From Chloroflexota bacterium (GTDB lineage Bacteria; Chloroflexota; UBA11872; VXNJ01), in NCBI GenBank assembly GCA_030744875.1, contig JASLPR010000028.1, positions 1 to 43,912 of the forward strand: a stretch of DNA of 43,912 nt, in the 5' to 3' direction. Below, piece after piece: positions 23,675-32,282 of the stretch. Below the pieces are notes generated by a model. It ran no database searches and was not told where the DNA came from. It was given only the letters and a program-made list of their open reading frames with translations. Position numbers and translations under genes: made by a program. Each line of letters begins with the position of its first letter. The stretch's first letter is position 1.

Positions 23675-25594
23675 ATGTCCAAACACTGGCGCCGATCGCC
23701 GGCGATCATCCTGATTGCGGCCCTGGCCGGCCTGCTTCTCGTGGCCACCACCCTCGCGGTGCCCGCTGGCGCGGCCGCCACGACGTTCACGTCGGTGACC
23801 GTGCTGGACAACGACTTCGTCACCGATCCCACCGGCGCCAATACCAGCCTGCGGCACAATATCCCAAACCTGCGGGTCGGCATCGACGGCACCTTCCAAG
23901 ACGCCAATTTCAAGGACCACTACAACGGCACCGGCGCCGCCGATCGCTGGGGCCTGCCCACCTCCGAAGTTTTCGAAGAGGAAAGCGGCACCCTCACCCA
24001 GTACTACCAGCGCGGCACCGTCGATTTCCACAAGCGCAACGACCTGGGCGGCATCTGGGTGCTCGAGCGCCGGCTCACCTGGGACTACATGGGCGGCGGT
24101 CTCGGCGGCAGCACCGATCAGGGCGTCGAGCCGGGAATCACCAATCCCAACACCGGCACCGCGCTCGGTCCCTGGGGCCACAAGATCTCCAACGTCGACG
24201 TAACCGGCAAGACCACCGGCTTCCGCGACTTCTTTGACCGGCTCGGCGGAGTCAACAGTTTCGGTTTCCCAAAAACCGATGCCCGCGAAGACACCGGCAA
24301 CGTCGGAACCCTGCTGGCGCCCGGCTCCACGCCCGGCATTACCCGCCAGTATTTCCAGGCCGCCGTCTTCGAGAGCTTCCCCAACAACCCTCCCGGGTAC
24401 CGGGTCACGCTGACTCTGCTGGGGGATCAGCTTCGGGACCAGACCTACCCCAACGACACCTGGATCGCGCTAGTGCCGTTCCAGGGGGCCACCGCCCTGT
24501 TGAACGGTCAGTCCTACACCGTCCGCCGGGTCGAGGCGACGCCGGCAGCGACACCGACGGCGGTCCCCACCGCCACCGCGGTCGGCCCGACGCCGACTCC
24601 CACCGCCACCCCCGTCCCATCGGTCGACACCACGAAGGAGTTGATCGTCATCGGCACCGCCGGCAACGGTTTTTCGGTGTTTGACGGGACCACCTGGCGC
24701 ACCGTGAATGTAGACAACTCCGACCTGGGCAGCGACTCGATCAACACCCTGTTGGTCGATGGCGATAACCGCATCTGGGTCGGCACCGACGACCGGCTCT
24801 ACCGTTTTGACCGCGATCTCACCCTGAGCGCCACCTTCAGCACCGGCATGGGCAGCAACAATGTGACCGCGCTCGCTGGCACCAGTCCCGGTGGGGTGAT
24901 GTTCATCGGCCACCCCGACGCCGGGGTCAGCGCCTACGACCCCAGCCAGTTGATCGCCGCCACGCAGGATCAATACCACCGCTACCGCACCGACAGCAGC
25001 AGCCTCCCCAGCAACGCCGTCCGCGATCTCTACCTAGTGGACTCCAACCTGAATCGTGTCTGGATAGCGACTCAGGTCGGCGTGGCCTTCTTTGACGGCG
25101 CCAATGACTCCTGGTCCATTCTCAGCACCGTCGACGCTACCAACCTCCCCAGCCTTGATGTCAACGCGGTCTCGGTCTCCGCGTCGGTGGGAACAGTCTG
25201 GATCGGCACCAACGGTGCCGGTATCGCCTACTCCCCCAGCGGGACCGCCGGCACCTTCACCACTGCCACGACCGCCAACGGGCTCGGGAGCGACACTATC
25301 AACGAGATCCTCATCGCCGCCGACGGCACCGTCTGGGTGGCCACCGTCGGCGGACTCGCCAAGTGGGGGACACTCAGCTTTTCGAACTTCAACACCGGCA
25401 ACTCTGGCCTGATCGACACCAACGTCAAAGCAGTCGCCGAGGACGCCGCCAGCATGCTCTGGGTCGCCACCGCCAACGGGATCAGCCGCTACGACCCGAA
25501 CGCTCCCTCCGGGACCGGGTGGACCAAGTACCAGACCGGCGAAGGCTTGGCCAGCAACGACACGACCGCAATCGTGGTGGTCCCCGCCGAATAG
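23675..25594 (+). CDS. Secreted protein: FGxPxT repeats plus beta-propeller
   Basis: A signal peptide (SPAIILIAALAGLLLVATTLA, cleaved near AGAAA) leads into two repeats of the type seen in many Chloroflexota extracellular proteins: DHYNGTGAADRWGLPTSEVF and DFFDRLGGVNSFGFPKTDA. A Thr/Pro-rich linker (about residues 280-310) separates these from a C-terminal beta-propeller of about seven blades, each containing a variant of NRIWVGTDDRLYRFD or GTVWIGTNGAG, typical of two-component regulator propellers (Reg_prop). No kinase domain follows, so this is a free extracellular sensor or binding protein. The ATG at 23675 is preferred, eight bases after GGAGG. It converges with the XRE regulator. Confidence 0.85.
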   Translation: MSKHWRRSPAIILIAALAGLLLVATTLAVPAGAAATTFTSVTVLDNDFVTDPTGANTSLRHNIPNLRVGIDGTFQDANFKDHYNGTGAADRWGLPTSEVFEEESGTLTQYYQRGTVDFHKRNDLGGIWVLERRLTWDYMGGGLGGSTDQGVEPGITNPNTGTALGPWGHKISNVDVTGKTTGFRDFFDRLGGVNSFGFPKTDAREDTGNVGTLLAPGSTPGITRQYFQAAVFESFPNNPPGYRVTLTLLGDQLRDQTYPNDTWIALVPFQGATALLNGQSYTVRRVEATPAATPTAVPTATAVGPTPTPTATPVPSVDTTKELIVIGTAGNGFSVFDGTTWRTVNVDNSDLGSDSINTLLVDGDNRIWVGTDDRLYRFDRDLTLSATFSTGMGSNNVTALAGTSPGGVMFIGHPDAGVSAYDPSQLIAATQDQYHRYRTDSSSLPSNAVRDLYLVDSNLNRVWIATQVGVAFFDGANDSWSILSTVDATNLPSLDVNAVSVSASVGTVWIGTNGAGIAYSPSGTAGTFTTATTANGLGSDTINEILIAADGTVWVATVGGLAKWGTLSFSNFNTGNSGLIDTNVKAVAEDAASMLWVATANGISRYDPNAPSGTGWTKYQTGEGLASNDTTAIVVVPAE

Positions 25595-25638
25595 AGGCGT
25601 TCCTCTGGGGCGGCACCCGCGACCCTGGCGGCCTCCCG

Positions 25639-26313
25639 CTACTCGGTCGCCTCGCGGCGCATGGCGGCGATCGCCACGTCCACAATCATGGTCCGCTGCG
25701 ACTCGCTCACCTCGGGCTGACGCCGCAGTAGGCTGTGCAGCGACATCTCGATGATCAGGTGTGAGACCTCCTGATCCGAGAGGCCGTAGCCGCTGACCAG
25801 AATATGGCGCAATTCGGGCGGCTCATACTCGACCGTGCCGTCCTCCAGGCCGCCGATCTGCCGTTGCGGCACCCGGGCCCGCCGCGCTACCTGGTTGATG
25901 GTCAGTCCGACCAGTTGGCGACGCTGAGTCAACTTGTGGGCCAGCGATTCCGGATCGAACCCACCCGACTGCGAGATCGACTCTTTGCCCACCGTCATAT
26001 TCAACGAATCCCGCGCCACTTCCGAGATCCGGCGAATCGCCTCCTGGGTGATGCGGACCACCTGCTCCTCGGAAACCACCCGTACCGCCGACACGTAGTC
26101 CTCCGGCACGTATCCGGACAGAACCAGCAGATCGCGGGGGTCCATCTCCATGCCGCGCGCGATCGAAACCAGCGTCTCGATAGACGGGCTCTTGTAATCG
26201 CCCGACTCCAGACGCGACATGTACGACGGGGCCAGGCCACTCCGTTCGGCGAGCTCAGCCTTCGTCAGATGCCGCTGCTCACGCATCACTTTTACCGCGT
26301 CCGCAAATCCCAT
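25639..26313 (-). CDS. Regulator with two XRE-type HTH domains
   Basis: The 224-residue protein has a strong XRE helix-turn-helix at the N-terminus (KAELAERSGLAPSYMSRLES, about residues 15-40) and a second, weaker one in the middle (LTINQVARRARVPQRQIGGL, about residues 130-155). The intervening part is helical (VRITQEAIRRISEVA). Two HTH domains in one chain suggest it binds DNA as a pseudo-dimer or bridges two sites. ATG 26313 is the preferred start; TTG 26322 is possible. Targets are unknown; the neighbouring secreted propeller gene is a candidate. About 200 bases upstream hold no further gene. Confidence 0.8.
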   Translation of the reverse strand: MGFADAVKVMREQRHLTKAELAERSGLAPSYMSRLESGDYKSPSIETLVSIARGMEMDPRDLLVLSGYVPEDYVSAVRVVSEEQVVRITQEAIRRISEVARDSLNMTVGKESISQSGGFDPESLAHKLTQRRQLVGLTINQVARRARVPQRQIGGLEDGTVEYEPPELRHILVSGYGLSDQEVSHLIIEMSLHSLLRRQPEVSESQRTMIVDVAIAAMRREATE

Positions 26314-26524
26314 TAACCCCAACCTGGATTTCGAGAAGGACCTGATTGTAGCGAATCGGCTGTCTCCGTGGTAACTCCGCTGCGCACCCGGTAATGCTCC
26401 GGCCGTCGTCGCCCGGCTCTGGTTGGAGCCGGCACAACCGTCGGTCGTTGAAACCTGTCGTCTTCCTTCAGAGCCCGCCCGCCGTCACCGCACTCACCGT
26501 CGCCTTACCTCAGACACCCCCCTG

Positions 26525-27919
26525 TCAAGCCCCGTCCACGGCCGGCGGCCACGACGTTCCCGCCTCGACCACCCGCTCGGCCGGGTACCACATCGAGCGC
26601 ACGTTTCCGACCAAGTATATCGATCCGGCCACGCAGACGACATCGTCGTCGCGCGCTCCCGCCAGAGCCATCCGTACCGCCTCCAACGGGTCCGGCTCGA
26701 CTTCGACCGCGGCGCAGTGGCGACCCACGACATCCTTCAACTCCTGCGCCGGAAACGCCCGTTTCATGTGCACCACCGGTTCGGTCGCCACGACCCTTCC
26801 GGCAAGCGCCGCCAGCGGAGCGGCCACCTCCGGCACGGTCTTGTAGCCCAGCACGCCGAGCACCAGTACCAGTCGCCGTCCTTCCAGCAGGTCGGACAGG
26901 GTTCCCGCCAGCGCCACTGCCTTATCCCGATTGTGGGCTCCATCCAGGTAGACCGTCGGCCCGTCAGCCACCTCCTCGAGGCGGCCGGGCATTCGGGCCT
27001 TCTCCAGACCGTTGAATGCGTGGTTCTTCGAAATCGGGAAACCGGCAACTGCCAGTTCGTCGGCGATGGCCGCCGCCACCGCGGCGTTTTCCAGTTGATG
27101 GCGCCCCACCATCTCCGGTTTGCAGTCCTCGAACCGGATCGTCTCGCCCCGAAACGTCAGCCCGCCCTCCTCGCGCGAGAAATCCGCGTCCTCCCGGAGG
27201 ACCCGCGTCCTGGCCCCCACCCGCTCCGCCTGCCGCAGCAGCACTTCGAGCACATCTGTTCTGGTCTCCAGCATGATCGCCGGGGCGTCAGATTTGAAGA
27301 TCCCGGCCTTGTGCCAGGCGATGTCACGGATTGTCGGACCCAGCGTCTTTTCGTGATCGCGGCCCACCGAGGTAACCGCTGTGACCAGCGGCTCAACCGC
27401 GTTCGTCAGGTCGAATCGGCCCCCGGCCCCCGCCTCCAGGATCGCCAAGTCCACACCCACGCGGCGGAAGTATTCCAAGGTCAGCGCCACCCAGCTGCTC
27501 CCATAGCGGGCCTCGTGCGCCGGATCCAGCGCGGTCAGCTCGCTCTGCAGGCCCAGAACCCAGTCGACCAGGTCCCGAAACTCCCGCGGGGTCGCCATTC
27601 GTCCCCGCGAGATCAGCTTTTCCAGCGGCGTCTGCAGGTACGGGGTCGTATGCAGGCCAGAAGCGATCCCGGCTTCCCGGCAGATGGCATCCACAAATGT
27701 GGAAACCGAGCCCTTTCCCGAAGTCCCGGCGATGTGGACTACCGGGTAGCAACGGTCCGGTCGGCCGCCGATTTCCAGTAGCGCCCGGATTCGGCTCAGG
27801 CGGGCCTTCCCTCGTGAAGCGGCGGTCGCCGGTCCGTACGCAACCGCGGGTGACGCCTCGCCTTGAATCAGGGCGAACAGATCCTGCTCGGCGGCGGTCA
27901 CAAGTTCCAGCCCGTTCAC
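26525..27919 (-). CDS. folC: Folylpolyglutamate/dihydrofolate synthase
   Basis: This 464-residue ATP-dependent ligase adds glutamate to folates (and often to dihydropteroate). It shows the P-loop HIAGTSGKGSVSTFVDAI, the ATPase LAILEAGAGGRFDLTNAV block, TSVGRDHEKTLGPTIRDIAWHKAGIFK, GRHQLENAAVAAA, and the C-terminal YLDGAHNRDKA. All are signatures of the FolC/Mur ligase family. GTG at 27919 is preferred, because it lies 53 bases after the stop of the acyltransferase gene and no upstream ATG is close; the open frame reads on into that gene. It shares strand and probably transcript with the acyltransferase. Confidence 0.93.
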   Translation of the reverse strand: MNGLELVTAAEQDLFALIQGEASPAVAYGPATAASRGKARLSRIRALLEIGGRPDRCYPVVHIAGTSGKGSVSTFVDAICREAGIASGLHTTPYLQTPLEKLISRGRMATPREFRDLVDWVLGLQSELTALDPAHEARYGSSWVALTLEYFRRVGVDLAILEAGAGGRFDLTNAVEPLVTAVTSVGRDHEKTLGPTIRDIAWHKAGIFKSDAPAIMLETRTDVLEVLLRQAERVGARTRVLREDADFSREEGGLTFRGETIRFEDCKPEMVGRHQLENAAVAAAIADELAVAGFPISKNHAFNGLEKARMPGRLEEVADGPTVYLDGAHNRDKAVALAGTLSDLLEGRRLVLVLGVLGYKTVPEVAAPLAALAGRVVATEPVVHMKRAFPAQELKDVVGRHCAAVEVEPDPLEAVRMALAGARDDDVVCVAGSIYLVGNVRSMWYPAERVVEAGTSWPPAVDGA

Positions 27920-27971
27920 AATATGGCCCCGCTCAGCGTGGCGATCTCTTCTTCCAGGGGAGTTCAACTGC

Positions 27972-28853
27972 CTACCCGGAGGTGAATGCGATGTACCACT
28001 GGTCCGGATGACGGCGCACCATGGCTTCCAGGTTCGCAGCGACCTTCCTGCTGATGTCGCCCCCATCGCTATTGTGCGTCAGCTTGAATGGCGCCCAGAT
28101 TTCCGCTTCATAGACGCTTCGACCTGTTTCCCAGCAGGCGCCCATTACGATCGGCACCCTGGCCCTTCCCGCCAGCCGCGCGATGCCGACAGGATAGGGC
28201 CCGACCCTACCGAGGAATTCGACCCTCTCGTTGATCGCCGACACCGGCCGGTCCACAAGCGCTGCCACCCAATCACCCGCCCGCAGGCTCCGCAGCACCT
28301 CCCGCGCGCCACCCACCGTCGAAACCGCGTCAAAGCCGTGCCGCTGTCGAATGCCGTGCGCGATGTCGTCGAAGCAGTCCACTTCGAGCGGGAGCGCCAC
28401 GACGCGCAACCGACGCGTCGGCCCGGCCCGGGTCGCTAACCAGGAGCCCAGGATCTCCCAGTTGCCGATGTGGCCGGTCAAGAACAGGCATCCACCATCG
28501 CCGGCAGCGATCTGGTCAATCGCCGCCCCATTTCTGACCGCTACCAGCCTGTGAACATGCTCGTGGGCCGCGAGCCGCGAACTGGCCACGAAGTCCATGC
28601 AAAAGCGGCCGAAATTCACGAAGCTCCGGCGAGCGACTCGGCGCGCTTCCCGATCCCCAACGGGTACTCCCAGAGCCCGCGCCGCCCAGTAGATCGCCAA
28701 CCGGCGTCGCGATCGCCAGACTACAAACAGCATCCTCCCTACTCCCGATGTCAGCCACTGCCGGGCCCCGGCCGGTAGCCCGCCTATCGCCCTCGCCGTG
28801 AATTTGGTCAGAATCCGTCCGAAACCGCCAATCCTGTTCCTTGCCACGTCCAT
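27972..28853 (-). CDS. LpxL/PatA-like lysophospholipid acyltransferase
   Basis: The 293-residue protein belongs to the LPLAT superfamily. The catalytic HxxxxE motif is FLTGHIGNWEILGSWLA, followed by RRLRVVALPLEV and WVAALVDRPVSA, with the C-terminal VRRHPDQWYIA typical of HtrB/LpxL and mycobacterial PatA. The N-terminus has a hydrophobic, membrane-attached segment. As no lipid A genes accompany it, acylation of a phosphatidylinositol mannoside or another glycolipid is the more likely role. The ATG at 28853 is preferred (AAGGTGG upstream). It diverges from the LCP gene and precedes folC. Confidence 0.82.
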   Translation of the reverse strand: MDVARNRIGGFGRILTKFTARAIGGLPAGARQWLTSGVGRMLFVVWRSRRRLAIYWAARALGVPVGDREARRVARRSFVNFGRFCMDFVASSRLAAHEHVHRLVAVRNGAAIDQIAAGDGGCLFLTGHIGNWEILGSWLATRAGPTRRLRVVALPLEVDCFDDIAHGIRQRHGFDAVSTVGGAREVLRSLRAGDWVAALVDRPVSAINERVEFLGRVGPYPVGIARLAGRARVPIVMGACWETGRSVYEAEIWAPFKLTHNSDGGDISRKVAANLEAMVRRHPDQWYIAFTSG

Positions 28854-29011
28854 TTTCAGGGCCCCACCTTCGGATTCGCCGTGACGAAACGGCCCCATCC
28901 GGCGTTTTGGAGTACAGAGGATAGGACAAAGTACGGCGCCCACGCTGATGCCGACACCGAACCAAGACGAGAATAGGCGAGAGAGACCGATCGCAGCGCC
29001 CAGAGTAAACA

Positions 29012-30185
29012 ATGTCGTTTGATAGTCCACCATTCGTCGTATCGTCCATCTGGAACTGGCTGCGCATAGCACTTCTCGCCGTAGTCGGCCTGGGGGGAGT
29101 CATGGCGGGAGTGCTGCTGGGCGCCGCAGCCTTCGCCTTCCTCTCCGTGCGGGCTCCAGCTGTGCCGGCCGACCCGCGCGGGTTCCAGGAGATGATTGAG
29201 CGCCGCCCCGTCCTCTCCGAACAGGCCGACGCCACTGCGCCGGTGGTCGCCGGACGGACTTCTGGGATCGGCGGAGCTTCCTCGGATTCGGGTATGCGGG
29301 CCGCGCACTCTCCTTCGTCCTCGAGCGACCCGGCCGCTTTCGGTGTGCCCACCGGCCCGATGTTCCTCGATCGAACGGCCGCGGCCGCTTCAACATCCTT
29401 ATCCTCGGGCTAGACCGGGCCCAGGGTCTGGTAGGCAACACCGACGTCATCATGCTTCTCAGCGTTGACTTCGACCGGCAAACTGCTGCGCTGATTTCGT
29501 TTCCCCGGGACCTCTGCGTCGGAGATTGCGCCCGCTGGACCGACCGCCTCAACTCCGTATACCCACGCTAGGCGCCGGCGCGATGCTTGAAATTGTGTCC
29601 GAACTCACCGGGCAAACTGTTGAGCACTACGTTGTGGTCAATTTCGACGGTTTCGCCACCATCATCGATCGAGTCGGGGGAGTATCCGTCTTCGCCGATC
29701 GCGATTTCAATGATGTCGTGCCCTATCCCGACGGCAGCTCCTCCCTGTTGCGGTTGTCGAGCGGTCTGAACCAGCTTAACGGGCGGGAAGCGCTGATGTT
29801 CGCCCGGTCCCGGAAGTACGATCCGACAGGAGCTTTCGCCCGAATTTGCCGCCAGCAGCAGATCGTGGTCAGCCTGATTGACGCGCTCTCGCGGCCTCAG
29901 ACCCTGCAGGCCCTCCCGTCGCTGCTGGTCGAACTCGGCCACGCGGTGGAAGCCGATCTACCAATAGGCCGAATCATCGACCTGGGCCGGTTGGCCGCCT
30001 CCGGCGCAATCAACTCCGTCCAGCAGGCGGTCGTCCAGCAAGCCTCCCTCCCTCAAGCCGTCATCCGCGGTATCGACGGCTCGTACCTCATTTCGGGTAC
30101 CGAGCAGGAGGTCCGGGCCACGATTGCGGCGGCCGCCAGTCCTGTGTCGGACGACTCGCCCGCCGCCAGTTGCGCGACTGGCTAA
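29012..30185 (+). pseudogene. LytR-CpsA-Psr family gene with two frameshifts
   Basis: Frame one encodes an N-terminal membrane helix (LRIALLAVVGLGGVMAGVLL). The LCP core then appears in a second frame (FNILILGLDRAQG, NTDVIMLLSVDFD, ALISFPRDL, DRLNSVYP) and stops at TAG 29568-29570. A third frame resumes as GAGAMLEIVSELTGQTVEHY and VVNFDGFATIIDRVGGVSV, continuing through FARSRKYDPTGAF and RQQQIVVSL to TAA 30183-30185. Two one-base deletions, one between about 29230 and 29385 and one near 29568, explain the length of 391 codons plus one base. LCP enzymes transfer glycopolymers to peptidoglycan. Not functional as read. Confidence 0.82.
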
Positions 30186-30997
30186 GCTCGCAAGAACAGC
30201 GTCCCGTGGGCTTCGTAATTCAGGATGAACCCGTCTTGAGCGGTCGACTCCAGCATCTCTCGTAGTCGATCGACCAGCCTAGTCCGATCCGCATCGCCAA
30301 TCCCCGCAAACATATATCCGACCACGACTCGAAACCGTCGAACTGACTCGTCCACGGTTAATTCGCGGTCGATCCGCAGACTGAACACGTGATCGACCCC
30401 GAAGCCCGCCGCTTTGGCGGCCTCAACACCCTGGTCGAGGCGCGCCGGCCGATACATACCCTCGATTGCCTCCTGCGGATCCGGCCGAGTCTCCCCGAGC
30501 GCCGCCCGGAACAACGCCTCAACCGGCCGATCCAGCAACCGGGCATCACGGTACTTCAGTGCCACCCTGCCGCCGGGCTTCACGACCCGCCGGATCTCGC
30601 GATAGACGCATGCCATCCGGCCTCGATGGCTCAGGGTGTTAGCGCTGATCACAAAGTCAAAGCTGCCGGTTGCGAAGGGTAGCGTCATCACGTCTCCCAG
30701 AGCCCAGGTCGCCCGTTCCCCTCGATCCTCGAAGAGATCTCTCCCCGACCGCAACATTGCCTCAGCTATGTCCAGTCCGCACCTCCACCCGGTCGCACTC
30801 TAGTTTGCCGCGAACCGGGCCATCGATCCCCCGGCGCCACAACCGAGATCCAGCACCCAGTCGTCCGACGAAACCCGCCAGTCGAGACCCGGGAAGTCGT
30901 CGCCCCCACTCCGGCGGAACTCCGCCGTCCGTCTATCGTAGTTCCTGGCTACCAGTGAACGCACGGCCGGCGGTGCCAACGGCCCTCGGGTCGCCAC
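30182..30997 (-). pseudogene. SAM-dependent methyltransferase gene with an in-frame TAG
   Basis: Two segments in the same frame form one class I methyltransferase: GTG 30997 through the SAM motif WVLDLGCGAGGSMARFAAN, then TAG at 30800-30802, then SATGWRCGLDIAEAMLRSGR, GDVMTLPFATGSFDFVISAN and the C-terminal VVKPGGRVALKYRDA. No frameshift is needed; the SAM motif and the acidic GLD that contacts SAM lie on opposite sides of the stop. CAG to TAG is the likely change. Without readthrough only a 65-residue N-terminal piece is made; restart at ATG 30757 would lack the SAM loop. The substrate is unknown. It overlaps the end of the LCP gene (convergent). Confidence 0.85.
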
Positions 30998-31008
30998 GGG
31001 CGCCGCTC

Positions 31009-31326
31009 TCAGCCAAGCGCGACGGTGGCCGCCGCCAGGAGGGCAAGCATGATCGCCACCAGCACCAGGATGCGCGCCAGGTCCCGCGATACGTGACTAA
31101 GGTCTCCCAGCGACCGTCCGGGAGTGTTCTCGACGGCGACATCCGGTGCCCCGGCAGCCGCCTCACTCGAGGAATCGTCCGTTCGAACCGGACCCCTTCG
31201 GGCACTCGCCCGAGTCGATGAAATGACCTGTTCCACAGGTTTGGGCGGCGGTCGCCGCTGTCCGCCAGCGCCTTGACTCGATCGCCGGGCCCGCCGTGAC
31301 TGCTTCTTCCGTTTCCGGTCCGCCAT
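31009..31326 (-). CDS. Small membrane protein with basic N-terminus
   Basis: The 105-residue product has a very basic N-terminus (ADRKRKKQSRRARRSS), a low-complexity middle and a single C-terminal membrane helix (ILVLVAIMLALLAAATVALG). It is tail-anchored in shape and not recognised as a known family. It follows parB by 56 bases on the same strand and precedes the broken methyltransferase gene by 11 bases, so it may be part of the parAB transcript. A real gene is probable but not certain because the middle part is unconstrained. Confidence 0.5.
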   Translation of the reverse strand: MADRKRKKQSRRARRSSQGAGGQRRPPPKPVEQVISSTRASARRGPVRTDDSSSEAAAGAPDVAVENTPGRSLGDLSHVSRDLARILVLVAIMLALLAAATVALG

Positions 31327-31382
31327 TTGTCTCTATTCCCTTACTCGCCGGCATGATCGGCAACGGAACTGCGTCCCGATAC

Positions 31383-32282
31383 CTAGGCCGGGTCTTCGCC
31401 TTCTTCCTGGTACGTCCCGGAAGTACCGGTTGTTTCACGTGAAACATCCGACGCCGGTACGATCCGTTCAAACAGCGCCTGCAGATCCTCGTCCCCGTAG
31501 AAATGAATAACGACCGTACCGCCCTTTGCGCTGCGACGGATCTCGACCCTGGTTTGCAGAGCATCGCCGAAGGCCTCGGCCAGAGCGTCAGTCTCGTCGT
31601 CCGCGCGGTGGGACGCTTCCGAAGCGCGGGCCTTCCTTGCCGTCCCCTCTGCCACCCGCACCGTCATCCCCTCCTCCATAATCTGCCGCAGCAGGCGCGC
31701 CCGGCCGGCCGGGTCCCGGACGGCGAGGATCGCCCGCGCATGCCCCTCCGTAATCCGTCCCTCCGCAATCGCGCGCATGGCCTCTCCCGGAAGATCCAAC
31801 AACCTGATCGTATTAGCTACTGTCGAGCGGCTCTTTCCCACCGCTCCCGCGATACTCTCCTGGCTCAGCCCGAATTCCGCCTGTAGCTGCCGGTATGCCT
31901 GTGCCTGCTCCAATGGCGACAGGTCGACCCGCTGCACGTTCTCTACCAGCGCCAGCTCCAATCGCTCCTGCTCGCCAACCGAGCGAACCAGGGCCGGAAC
32001 GGTCTCCTTGCCCGCCAAACCCGCCGCCCGCCATCGTCGCTCCCCGGCGATCAGCTCATATATTCCCTCCCCGTCGCGCTCCGCCACCACCACCGGCTGC
32101 AACATCCCGTACCGTTCAATCGATGCGGCTAGCTCTTCAAGTTGCGACTCCTCGGCCTGCTGCCGCGGTTGCATTCGGTTCGGCCTGATCGCCCTCCAGG
32201 GCAGGTCCACCACCTGCCGCACACCCGACGGCAACAGCGCGTCAATCCCCCGCCCCAAACCGGTGCTACGCTCGGGCGCCAT
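31383..32282 (-). CDS. parB: Chromosome-partitioning protein ParB
   Basis: The 299-residue centromere-binding CTPase has the N-terminal ParA-interaction segment (STGLGRGIDALLP), the CTP-binding motif IAGERRWRAAGLAG, ALVENVQRVDLSPLEQAQAY, and the HTH FGLSQESIAGAVGKSRSTVANTIRLL that reads parS, with a C-terminal dimerisation tail. Length and order match chromosomal ParB/Spo0J. It overlaps the end of parA by 17 bases, forming one operon. A perfect parS site lies inside its own 3' end, coding for VSRET. Confidence 0.96.
   Translation of the reverse strand: MAPERSTGLGRGIDALLPSGVRQVVDLPWRAIRPNRMQPRQQAEESQLEELAASIERYGMLQPVVVAERDGEGIYELIAGERRWRAAGLAGKETVPALVRSVGEQERLELALVENVQRVDLSPLEQAQAYRQLQAEFGLSQESIAGAVGKSRSTVANTIRLLDLPGEAMRAIAEGRITEGHARAILAVRDPAGRARLLRQIMEEGMTVRVAEGTARKARASEASHRADDETDALAEAFGDALQTRVEIRRSAKGGTVVIHFYGDEDLQALFERIVPASDVSRETTGTSGTYQEEGEDPA
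31431..31446. other. parS: parS centromere site
   Basis: TGTTTCACGTGAAACA is a perfect 16-base palindrome identical to the conserved bacterial parS consensus. It sits inside the last part of parB, as in several bacteria, and nucleates ParB spreading for origin segregation. It was the only copy I found in the window. Confidence 0.95.

Noticed and set aside
15270-30802. Recoded stop codons (TAG/TAA read as Gln) as an explanation for the in-frame stops
   Set aside because: TAG ends copA, csoR, the YHS gene and dnaA, and TAA ends the metallohydrolase gene, all at natural C-termini. Both codons are therefore real terminators here.
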